DNA from: SYOC01 sp964441775
GTDB lineage: Bacteria > Desulfobacterota > Binatia > Bin18
NCBI GenBank assembly: GCA_964441775.1
Contig: CAYTVL010000005.1
Location: 1-64,000, forward strand
Length of the DNA stretch: 64,000 nucleotides
Reading direction: 5' to 3'
A model generated the notes under the pieces. The model did not search any database and had not been told where the DNA came from. It saw only the letters and a program-made list of their open reading frames with translations. Made by a program: the position numbers and the translations under genes. Every line of letters starts with the position of its first letter. Position 1 is the stretch's first letter. This document shows, one piece after another, positions 25,238 to 33,900 of this stretch.

Positions 25238-25894
25238 TTACAACAACGTCTGGATGAGGAATTTTGTCATAGGATGCAAGATGTGGTCGAGGGCCCCCGA
25301 AGCAAGGAGCACCATGATAATCAACATCCCATACGGTTCGAGGCGCGCGAGGGCAATGGCCGGTGAACGAGGCAACAGCCCCGTCGCAACTCGACCGCCA
25401 TCCAGCGGCGGCAAGGGAATCATATTAAATACTGCTAATCCGATATTCATGAGCACACTCACGCCCGCCATCTTCTTGAGGAACAAGATATTCGTCGCCA
25501 CGACGTTTCCTTCAGGAACATCGATCAGGGGAATTAACCGATAGACAAGCGCAAACACACTCGCGAGCAGTAAATTGGTCAGCGGGCCAGCCAACGCGAC
25601 GAGCACCATGCCGCGACGCGGATTGCGCAGATTGCGGAAGTTTACCGGCACCGGCTTGGCGTAACCGAACAGAAACGGGGAGCCGCCCAGCAATAACAGC
25701 ACCGGCAAAATCACCGTGCCAAACGGATCTACGTGGGAGAACGGATTGAGGGTGAGCCGACCCGATTGCGCCGCAGTGGGGTCCCCCAAGCGGAAAGCCA
25801 CATATCCATGCGCAACTTCGTGGAGGATCACCGCCAACAAAACAGGCAAAGCCCATAAACATATTTTCTGCATGACCGGGAAAAATGATTCCAT
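25238..25894 (-). CDS. Site-2 protease family (M50B) membrane metalloprotease
   Basis: A 218-residue integral membrane protease with zinc motif HEVAHG in the first helix (residues 25-30) and the second-ligand motif NMIPLPPLDGGR near residue 175. The intervening LTLNPFSHVDPFGT and FGYAKPVPVN segments are typical of short, PDZ-less M50B proteins found next to trpS and scpA. ATG 25894 places HExxH at the usual distance from the N-terminus. A GTG at 25957 has a better GAGGAG site and would add 21 residues. Substrate unknown; regulated intramembrane proteolysis is the family role. Confidence 0.88.
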   Translation of the reverse strand: MESFFPVMQKICLWALPVLLAVILHEVAHGYVAFRLGDPTAAQSGRLTLNPFSHVDPFGTVILPVLLLLGGSPFLFGYAKPVPVNFRNLRNPRRGMVLVALAGPLTNLLLASVFALVYRLIPLIDVPEGNVVATNILFLKKMAGVSVLMNIGLAVFNMIPLPPLDGGRVATGLLPRSPAIALARLEPYGMLIIMVLLASGALDHILHPMTKFLIQTLL

Positions 25895-26060
25895 TGCAGG
25901 TAGTGTATAGGCTCCTGCCCAAGGTGACAAGGCAGCGGATGCACCCGTCCAATGCACAGCTGCACGGCGCTCCTCTTCAGGTTCGATCTCACGATGCTTT
26001 CGAATCGACCCTTGAGAGGCTACAGACCAGAACCAAATTTCGTGCTAACAAAGCGTAGCT

Positions 26061-26288
26061 ATGAACGCAAAAGAATGGTTCGTTGGTTTTGCCGCCGAAT
26101 TGGGAGTCGATCCGCCCACGGCTGATGAGATCCGAGATCTCTTGCAACTGGCGGGCGAGGCTGCTCACGCCTCTGAACGCCTTGTCGCTCCAGTCACGTG
26201 TTGGCTCATTGCGCGTGCCGGGGTGTCGCCAGCGGCAGCCTTACAACTCCTCGAAAAGTGGAAAGCTCGCAATTTCCAATCGTCATGA
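26061..26288 (+). CDS. DUF6457-like small protein
   Basis: A 75-residue helical protein resembling DUF6457: an N-terminal WFVGFAAELGVD, then LLQLAGEAAHASERLVAPVTCWLIARAG. These small proteins often accompany molybdenum-cofactor or other metabolic genes, with unknown function. Its stop overlaps the ATG of the aminotransferase gene (ATGA), so the two are translationally coupled. Identification is from pattern memory and is moderate only. Confidence 0.65.
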   Translation: MNAKEWFVGFAAELGVDPPTADEIRDLLQLAGEAAHASERLVAPVTCWLIARAGVSPAAALQLLEKWKARNFQSS

Positions 26289-27454
26289 AGAACGCTGCCC
26301 CGCTCGCCGCGCGCATGGCCGAGATCTCCGCCTTTGAAGCAGTGGAATTATTCACCAAAGCGCGGGAACTCGAAGCTCAGGGACGTTCGATCATTCACAT
26401 GGAAGTCGGCGAGCCGGACTTCGCCACACCTGAGCCGATCATTGCAGCGGGGATGAAGGCCCTGCAACACGGCAACATTCACTACACACCGGCACTAGGC
26501 GTTCCCGCGCTGCGCGAGGCGATCTCACAATGGTACGCGACACGTTATGCAGCGAATGTCCCGCCGGAGCGCATCATTGTCACGGCGGGTGGCAGCGGCG
26601 CGTTGTTGCTAGCCTTGGCCGTGCTCCTGTCGCCGGGCGATGAAGTGATTATGGGCGATCCAAGTTATCCGTGCAATCGGCATTTCGTCCGCACGCTCGA
26701 AGGCTGCGCGCGTCTCATTCCCACTGGTCCTCAGAGCAACTATCAGCTCACGGCAGACATGGTTCAAAAGAACTGGTCAACAAAAACTAGAGCAGCTATG
26801 ATCGCCTCGCCCGCCAATCCCACCGGCACGATGGTGGCGGACACGGAAATGCGCGGCATTGCGGCGGTGGTGCATGGGCGAGGCGGACGACTGATCGTTG
26901 ACGAAATTTACCACGGGCTCACTTATGGGTTCGACGCGACGACTGCGCTGACGATCTCTGACGAGATTTTCGTACTCAACAGTTTTTCTAAATATTTTCA
27001 GATGACCGGCTGGCGGATCGGCTGGTTGGTGGTTCCGTCCGTGTATGTGCGGGAAATCGAAAAGCTAGCGCAAAACTTGTTCATTTGTCCACCTTATCTT
27101 GCCCAGCATGCGGCGCTGGCCGCGTTTCAGCCCGAGACCCTGGCCATTACCGAGGCGCGGCGGGCCGAGTTCCAACGGCGTCGCGACTTTCTTCTACCCG
27201 CGCTTACTCGTCTCGGCTTCTCGATCCCGGTGACGCCGGTCGGGGCCTTCTACTTGTACACCGACTGCTCTCGCTTCACGAACGACAGTTTCGCGTTTGC
27301 CGGGGAGCTGTTGCACCACGCCGGGGTCGCACTGACGCCGGGGCGCGACTTTGGCATGAACGCGCCTGAGCGCCACTTACGCATCACCTACACCACCTCG
27401 ATGGAGAACTTACAAGAAGGAGTTGAACGCATTAGACGATTTCTGGCGCGTTGA
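26285..27454 (+). CDS. Class I/II PLP-dependent aminotransferase
   Basis: A 389-residue fold-type I aminotransferase. Visible signatures are MEVGEPDFATP, YTPALGVPALREAI, ASPANPTGT, IVDEIYHGL and the PLP lysine in NSFSKYFQMTGWRIGW; RITY near the end carries the carboxylate-binding Arg. It belongs to the aspartate/tyrosine (AspC/PatA-like) group; the precise amino donor is not determined. ATG 26285 gives a normal-length N-terminus and overlaps the upstream stop. The neighbouring kynurenine genes run convergently and end 6 nt away. Confidence 0.9.
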   Translation: MKNAAPLAARMAEISAFEAVELFTKARELEAQGRSIIHMEVGEPDFATPEPIIAAGMKALQHGNIHYTPALGVPALREAISQWYATRYAANVPPERIIVTAGGSGALLLALAVLLSPGDEVIMGDPSYPCNRHFVRTLEGCARLIPTGPQSNYQLTADMVQKNWSTKTRAAMIASPANPTGTMVADTEMRGIAAVVHGRGGRLIVDEIYHGLTYGFDATTALTISDEIFVLNSFSKYFQMTGWRIGWLVVPSVYVREIEKLAQNLFICPPYLAQHAALAAFQPETLAITEARRAEFQRRRDFLLPALTRLGFSIPVTPVGAFYLYTDCSRFTNDSFAFAGELLHHAGVALTPGRDFGMNAPERHLRITYTTSMENLQEGVERIRRFLAR

Positions 27455-27460
27455 CCTCTC

Positions 27461-28648
27461 CTAAAACCGCGCCCCACCTGTCAGGTGTTTCTCGTACGCT
27501 TTGCTGTCGAGGATCGTTTTGATCTCTCTGATAGTGATCTCCAGCTCTTCATCTGTCGTGTAAAAATGCGGAGCGATGCGAATGCCCGCGCCGGGGCGGT
27601 AATCAACGAGGATATTGCGCTGCTCAAGCTCACGCACCACCGCAGCGGCCTGGGGCGCATCGACTACGATCATGCCGCCGCGTTTCGCTGCTTCACGCGG
27701 CGAATTCACCCGCCAGCCTTGCTCGTCCACCAATTCAAGCAAGCGCGTGGTTTGATGGAGAGACTTGGCGCGAATGCGCTCCACCCCAACTTCGTTGATG
27801 ATGTCGTAGCCGCTGTCGGCAGTATACAAGGTAGGAATTGCCGGCGAGCCGTGCAGAAAGCGATGAATATCATCTGCATAGGTTATCTCACTCGGCTCGA
27901 ACGCAAACGGGGCGCGATGCGCCATCCAGCCAGTCACTTTGGGTTCAAGCACGGTACGGAGTTTTGGATGCACATAGAGATAGCCCGCCCCGGGCCCGCC
28001 ACAGAGCCACTTCACCGAACCGCCCACTACAAAATCCACATCAAGCTCGCGAACGTTAATGGGTACGGTTCCTGCGGATTGATATACGTCGAGTACGACC
28101 AGAGCGCCGACGGCGTGGGCTTTGTCGATCACCGCCTTAGCATTTTGGATAAATCCGCTTTTGAACAACACATGCGAGATCGGCACGAGCAGCGTTTCTT
28201 CATCGATCGCGGCCAGCAACCGTTCGGTCTCGATGGTAACGCCGTCGTCGCTCGGGACCTCAACGATCCGCGCGCCAGCCGCAGTCGCGTGCGCGGCGTA
28301 CACATACATGACGGACGGAAAGTTGAGCGCTTCGTAGACGATCTTGTTGCGTCGCTGTCGCAGATCAAAACACGAGAGAATCAACGACTGACACACCGAC
28401 ACGTTCTGGTGCATGACCACCGAGCCGGGATCGGCCCCAAGAATGCGCGCGATCTTATCACCGGTGGTGACTGGCATTTCCCACCAGCCTTCCGCCCAGG
28501 CGCGAATGCCGCGCGTCGCCCACATATCGGCGAACTCGTGCAGACGCTCGTACACCTTGCGCGGCATGGCGCCTAGTGAGTGGTTAATCATGTAGACCGT
28601 GCGTTCAAGGATGGGAAACTCTTTGCGATAGCTCAGCAAGTCGTCCAT
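27461..28648 (-). CDS. kynU: Kynureninase
   Basis: A 395-residue class-V-fold PLP enzyme that hydrolyses kynurenine (or 3-hydroxykynurenine) to anthranilate and alanine. Evidence: VYMINHSLGAMP at the start, SDDGVTIE, VVLDVYQSAGTVP, the PLP lysine in VGGSVKWLCGGPGAGYLYV, and the kynureninase-type VTGWMAHRAPFAFEP. ATG 28648 has an AGGGGTGA site; ATG 28681 would overlap the upstream gene. It lies directly downstream of tryptophan 2,3-dioxygenase, giving two of the three steps from tryptophan to anthranilate. A kynurenine formamidase gene is not visible in the window. Confidence 0.9.
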   Translation of the reverse strand: MDDLLSYRKEFPILERTVYMINHSLGAMPRKVYERLHEFADMWATRGIRAWAEGWWEMPVTTGDKIARILGADPGSVVMHQNVSVCQSLILSCFDLRQRRNKIVYEALNFPSVMYVYAAHATAAGARIVEVPSDDGVTIETERLLAAIDEETLLVPISHVLFKSGFIQNAKAVIDKAHAVGALVVLDVYQSAGTVPINVRELDVDFVVGGSVKWLCGGPGAGYLYVHPKLRTVLEPKVTGWMAHRAPFAFEPSEITYADDIHRFLHGSPAIPTLYTADSGYDIINEVGVERIRAKSLHQTTRLLELVDEQGWRVNSPREAAKRGGMIVVDAPQAAAVVRELEQRNILVDYRPGAGIRIAPHFYTTDEELEITIREIKTILDSKAYEKHLTGGARF

Positions 28649-28670
28649 AGTCGTCACCCCTGTTCGTGGC

Positions 28671-29516
28671 TCACCCTTCATTCATGAGGGAGCGGGCCTC
28701 CCACAGTTCAGGAAAAAACTTCTTATCAAGTGTGCCTTTCAAGTACGGCGCGCCGCTGCTGCCGCCGGTGCCCATGCGCACGCCAATCGTGCGCTCGACC
28801 ATTTGGATGTGCCGCAGGCGCCAACTCACTATGAGTTCGTCAAATTCGGTGAGTCGCTCACACACGTCGATCCAATCGCGGTGGCCTCGTTCGTCTCGAT
28901 AGACGGCCAGGATAGCGTGTGCCCGCACCAGAAATTGTTCCTCCTCGCTCGTGTCCGCACTCGGCTGGGGCATGACACCAAGCGCACTGAGCGCAGTAAA
29001 GAAGACATCGCGGAGTGAAGGCTCACGCAGTCGCCGTTCGAGCGCCGCGTGCATCTCAGGCGTTGGCTCATGCAAACGTAGCAGCCGCTCATCTTTCAGG
29101 CCGCACAGAAATTCCAACTCACGAAACTGCTCGGACTGAAAACCGCTGGCGGGTTTCAACAAGTTGCGAAACGCCAGAAAGTGCGTGGGCAACATAGTTT
29201 CGAGGATGGTGAACTGCTCGACTAAGACTCGCACCACCTCCGTGCAACGGCGCAACAACCGCGCCGCTTCATAGACCTCATCCCGCGAACCGGGATTCTG
29301 AGCTGCGGTGCGCAGATTCGCCACCACTGCGTCAAGCTCATGCAGCAGCAGTTTGAACCACAGTTCATAGGTTTGATGGATAATGATGAACAGCAGCTCG
29401 TCATGGTGTGGTGGCGACGATTGCGGGTGCTGGAGGTGAGTCAGTTGCGGGACACAGAGATAATCACTGTACGAAAGCGAGACGGCGTCAGAACGAGATG
29501 GCGATTCCGTGCTCAT
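28671..29516 (-). CDS. kynA: Tryptophan 2,3-dioxygenase
   Basis: A 281-residue haem dioxygenase that opens the indole ring of L-tryptophan to N-formylkynurenine. Family marks: LSYSDYLCVPQLTHLQ, HDELLFIIIHQTYELWFKLLLHELD (distal His and substrate-binding Phe/Tyr/Arg region), the haem-ligand His in WRLRHIQMVERTIG, and RMGTGGSSGAPYL. ATG 29516 (MSTESPS) is chosen because the family N-terminus begins there; an upstream in-frame start adds 25 unrelated residues. First gene of the kynA-kynU pair. Confidence 0.95.
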   Translation of the reverse strand: MSTESPSRSDAVSLSYSDYLCVPQLTHLQHPQSSPPHHDELLFIIIHQTYELWFKLLLHELDAVVANLRTAAQNPGSRDEVYEAARLLRRCTEVVRVLVEQFTILETMLPTHFLAFRNLLKPASGFQSEQFRELEFLCGLKDERLLRLHEPTPEMHAALERRLREPSLRDVFFTALSALGVMPQPSADTSEEEQFLVRAHAILAVYRDERGHRDWIDVCERLTEFDELIVSWRLRHIQMVERTIGVRMGTGGSSGAPYLKGTLDKKFFPELWEARSLMNEG

Positions 29517-29609
29517 AGATGAATTTAAGCACGGTTGAGATTTGGGAAGCAATAAGGAGAGAGGATGATATTGCCTCCGACCCCTAGCCATCCTTTTCCT
29601 CTCCGGTTC

Positions 29610-30047
29610 TCAATCCTTCAGTGTATAGAACTCACGCTTCTTGTAGGGAAAATCTTCCAATTCAAAATTGGTGAACAGATACGGAAGGCGCGGGTTCAAG
29701 TAGTACGCGCGAATCTCGGCAATGCGGTCCTCGCGAAAGACATACCACTCCGAGCCCCGTACTAACTGAGGCTTCTTCTGCCCCGCTGGCGTCCAGCGCA
29801 TGGTCCACTCAATGACCGCTTCCTCGCCTTGCACGAGGCCATGATCCACGGCCCAGAAGCCGTTCACACGCGGCTGCATCTTCACCCAATAGGTCGCCAG
29901 CGCTTCCGCGCCCCGCACCGGCTTGTGATGGGTGAAGTAATGGACGACATCATCGGTGAACGTGGACTTGATCAACTCAGCATCAGCCGTGTTGCAGCCG
30001 TGGTAATACTTCTTTATCGTTTCAATGTAGGGATGGTCTTGGGACAT
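29610..30047 (-). CDS. SnoaL-like / NTF2-fold protein
   Basis: A 145-residue protein of the SnoaL/NTF2-like cone fold: YIETIKKYYHGCNTADAELIKSTF is the first helix, then DDVVHYFTHHKPVRGAEAL. EEAVIEWTMRWT and ILEIRAYY-type strands follow (here IAEIRAYYLNP). Such proteins can be cyclases, isomerases or small binding proteins; the substrate cannot be predicted. ATG 30047 has AAGGAGATCCC just before it. It stands alone between kynA and an HNH nuclease gene, all on the minus strand. Confidence 0.85.
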   Translation of the reverse strand: MSQDHPYIETIKKYYHGCNTADAELIKSTFTDDVVHYFTHHKPVRGAEALATYWVKMQPRVNGFWAVDHGLVQGEEAVIEWTMRWTPAGQKKPQLVRGSEWYVFREDRIAEIRAYYLNPRLPYLFTNFELEDFPYKKREFYTLKD

Positions 30048-30137
30048 GGGATCTCCTTCTTGACCACGCTTTTGTACGTGGTGCGCTTTGTAGTGGAGTA
30101 CACAAAGAACGAGCAAGAGGAAATGCGCCCTGGAGTG

Positions 30138-30572
30138 CTACAAGATCGCTCCTGGTTGCCGGGACATTCGCCCAAGGCTTATCAAGCGACGACGGTCCAA
30201 GATTCGAGGCGACTCGTTGAGTTGTAACAAAAATACCGTCGTGCGCCCTTCAGCCGTCAGGCCAGCCAGAGTTCCATCGTTACTCAAGCGAAAATGCTCT
30301 GCCCATTGCTGTTTGCGCGGGTGAAAAAGCCAGGTGCGCTCGCCAGTCAGAGGATCAATCGAAGCGATATTCGGACCTTTCCGTTTGTTACAGTCAAAAC
30401 AAGCATAGGCAAGATTGTCTAATTCCGTCTTGCCGCCATGCTGCTCAGCAATAATGTGGTCAACCTCGAAGCGAATGAGATCGGCATCCTCGGGCAGCAA
30501 ACAATACTCACACCGTCCCTCGGCTCGCTCGCGGACCTGTCCTCGCAAAGCCCGGCTATCGCTAGTAGCCAT
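30138..30572 (-). CDS. HNH endonuclease
   Basis: A 144-residue McrA-like HNH nuclease. The zinc-binding CEYC precedes the core FEVDHIIAEQHGGKTELDNL (first His with the preceding Asp), then ACFDCNKRKG completes the HNH ββα-metal site. The C-terminal 60 residues add a helical tail specific to a group of stand-alone HNH proteins. The ATG overlaps the upstream small-gene stop by one base (TGATG), so the two are coupled. Might act as a restriction, homing or toxin nuclease; target unknown. Confidence 0.87.
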   Translation of the reverse strand: MATSDSRALRGQVRERAEGRCEYCLLPEDADLIRFEVDHIIAEQHGGKTELDNLAYACFDCNKRKGPNIASIDPLTGERTWLFHPRKQQWAEHFRLSNDGTLAGLTAEGRTTVFLLQLNESPRILDRRRLISLGRMSRQPGAIL

Positions 30573-30922
30573 CAGGAAGTCGCCTTCAGGTCTTGTAATG
30601 CCCGAATTTTGAATTGCCGCATGAAACTATTGACCTCTGCGTATCCGTCGAGTTCGGCTTCTTCCGCTACGGTCAGTTGTCCCGCACGATTTTTTTCTAA
30701 TAACTCACTAATATGCTCTTGTATCTGCGGCGTGAGCTTAAAGCCGACAATATCCTCGGGAGAAGGGTTGCCCGTCAAAAACTTGAGCACAGACCGGTAC
30801 GCTTCATAAAGCAACGGTGAAGGTTCGGACAATCCGCGCGTAAGAACTTCCGACAGACGATCTCGGACAGCGGCAAGCTGCTCCACAAGTGCGTCAGGCA
30901 CTTCGATCGTAATGTGTGCCAT
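30572..30922 (-). CDS. Small partner protein of HNH nuclease
   Basis: A 116-residue acidic, helical protein beginning AHITIEVPDALVEQLAAV, an amphipathic RHH- or antitoxin-like start, followed by the SVLKFLTGNPSPEDIVGFKL segment. It is translationally coupled to the downstream HNH gene. Proteins of this type recur upstream of HNH nucleases, so it may regulate or neutralise the nuclease. Function is inferred from arrangement, not known. Confidence 0.6.
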   Translation of the reverse strand: MAHITIEVPDALVEQLAAVRDRLSEVLTRGLSEPSPLLYEAYRSVLKFLTGNPSPEDIVGFKLTPQIQEHISELLEKNRAGQLTVAEEAELDGYAEVNSFMRQFKIRALQDLKATS

Positions 30923-30967
30923 CAGATTCTCTCCTTAGTCTTCTGCTATCAATCGAAACCTACAAAC

Positions 30968-33900
30968 CTAGCGAAGCGCAGTGTTCATCACAAACGCGCG
31001 AATTTCCAATTCAGCTTGGGATAATTCCCTTGCTTGAGCATCGAACTGTTTTCGAGCTTCTTCGATGTCAATTTTAGGCGCTTGCCCTTTCCTATAATCT
31101 TCTTTATCCCATTGCTGACAATTGAACCAACCCACCAAATACAAACCAAACTGACAAAGATTGTCCTTCAGATACCGCTCTACTAATTGTGTCTTCATCG
31201 CATGATTTAGCTCTTTTTTATTCCAACAGCCCTTCACTTCAATGATTGCTGAAACGCGCTCAGGTTCCTCCCCTGACTCTTTCGTGACAATAACATCAAC
31301 ATGTATGTCTGTGCATTCTCCACGTGTTGACCCTTCACCTCGGCGAATCTCAACTTCTCTATTGACAATTATTTTTCGAGGCGTGAGATCATCCCGCAGA
31401 TGTCTTTCTACGTAATCTGAAAACCTATTTTCATCTCGTGGTCGGTACACTCCTTTAGCGATTTCATCCCACAGATCAATTACTGCCGGCGTCTCACCCT
31501 GAAGCTTCTCTTCCAATCGACGTAGCGATTCAACGAGCACCTCAAGCAACTGCTCGCCGCTTTGTACCAGCCTCTTCTGCTGGCTGCTTGCGATGGTGAG
31601 AATATCTTGCGGTCTCGGTGGAAGCCAAGTCTGACGACGCATTATGGCTTTGGCTTCCAAGAGCGTCCATTTGAGCCAATCTAATTTGGGCAGCTCTTGC
31701 ATAATTCGACGGATTGCTGCGCAGGCTTGAGGTGTCCCTCTTGTCTTAATCTGTTGCAAAAGTGAATTTCTAAAATCGGTAGCCCTTTCTCTCGGTCCCA
31801 CCACGTACCCATCTCTATGGTTAGGATCTTCAGCATAGGGATATTGATGCACCAGCCACAGATAAAGATCGGCCAGCTGCTCTTCCGTTAGCGGGCTAGT
31901 GGCATTTATTCTTCCTGTATTAACCCCGAATGCAACCGAGGAAAGCACTTCTCGTCCAAACTGTTTGTCTTGCTGAATTGCAGGCCACACAATAGACCAA
32001 CCAGCGTCTTCAGCATGGGTCATCAGCATACAAGCCGCAGTAATAGCTCTGTCCCGTTTATTTACATCATCAATTGAAAATGAGGAGACTTCTGCTTCTG
32101 CAAAACTTCTTGCGTCTTCTACTCCTTGATCCAGTAACGCACCAAGCAAACGTCCTGAAGATTTGGGACGTAATTTCTCATCTTTCGCCTTCGCGAGTAG
32201 AACCTCTTTCAGATAGGTATCCCAACAATCATCTATGGCCCACAAGAGAAAAATATCACCGTTCTTTTCGTTCTCCTCGTCAATCAATACACGTAAGGTT
32301 TCTACAATCTCTTTCGGTACATATTGGTAAGCCAACTTCACTAGTGCGCGTCGGGCTCCTGTCTCATCATTCGATGTTGACACAGGGTAGCCTAGAGTGA
32401 CCGGAGCCCACTTTCTCCAGGTTTCGACCTCAATCGAAGAAAGCCACTCCGGTTCAACCTGCCACAATAGCCTTAGCGCCCGGTATCCTGCTGCTGCACG
32501 ACGATCAAAAATGCTCTTCCCAAGCCACTCAGAGGTGTAGGGGCTTTTCTCTAAAAGATATTTTTTCGCGGTCTCGACAATTCTTGCCCTCGTTATTGAA
32601 CCAGCTATTTTCCACCCTGGAAGAGCAGTCAGATCAGATTTAAATTCATCACCATAATGAGTGCTATCCGGTTCGAGGGTCATCTCCGGATTGAGACGCC
32701 ACCAGGCAGCTGAGTCTCCCGTCTCGCACTCAGCAAGAAGCATTTCCATACGTTCCGCCAGCGGCGGAGTCAGCAAGGGTAGATCTTCGGCTTTTTGCCG
32801 ATGGTGCTGCAGTCGCAAATAAAGGTGTTGTTTCTGTAGATATTGTCTTTTCATCTCTTGTGCTTCTACAGAATCCAGCTCAACTTTTATATGTCGGGAA
32901 AAGACCTCGGCAAGAATCTGATTTTCCTGACAAGCAGTAAGAACAGCATCGATTTGGCTTGGGCCATCCCGGCCGAAGACTCCTTCTAGCAAACGCGCCC
33001 AGGTCCGTTGGAGTTCATTTGAAGTGCACGAACGAAGCTGTTCGAGTATCCACGACACATCGGAATCGAAAGCTATTGGCGTGGGCGAATAAACCAAGTT
33101 TGATATGTCTTCTTCATCACTCGATACGAAAGATACCATTGTCTGCAAAAGCAACCTTCGCTTGTTATCGTCACTCTGAAAAATCTCTTCCGATTGTACG
33201 GAATTTTCCCTGAAGATCCGATGTTGCCGTTTCAGCCGCGTCAGCGCCGTTTTGGCAAAAGCTTCTGCTACCCCAGGCGCTTCAAGCTGTTCCCATGCGC
33301 GTAACACGATCTCATCAGCAAGTCTTTCAAACCTTAATAGCGCCTTATCGTATGACTGCTTGGCGACCCAGCTCAGGGTAACGGGAAGATCAGCAGGTCC
33401 GATTCTCTTGACGAGATCATGAGAAAGGAACATCCGGTATTGTCCCACGAGCTTTTCATTCTTGGGGGGCGTGAGACAAGGAAAAAGCTCTTTTGCCGAG
33501 AGATGGTCTGGCCAGACAGCCTGGAGCCCAGCGCCTTTCAATTCATCGTCGGGATCTTCACTAGTTTCGCCAAGAGCCAGAGGTTTCAACTTTGCCTTTG
33601 TTGTCTCGTCTCCAATGCGACCGACAGCCATGGCCGCCTCTACTCGAACAGACAAAGGCGAAGAAGGATCAAGAGCAACAGAAACGAGTTCCTCTTGCAA
33701 AGACTGAAGCTTACAGGCCTCTGCAATATCGATCGCAACTCGCCTTGCGATTACGTTTTTACTATTTTTACAAATATATGGGCGGAGTTGTTCAACCAGG
33801 CCGGGATGAGCGAATTTAGGATAGTGGCCATGCAGAGACCAGTCCGAATCCAGTAACTTTCCTTCGTCGTACAATTTTAGAAGCGTGTCGACCAAGGCTG

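Noticed and set aside
27485..28576. A 363-codon plus-strand frame over kynureninase.
   Set aside because: It is antisense to a conserved PLP enzyme and rich in Arg/His as expected for a shadow frame.
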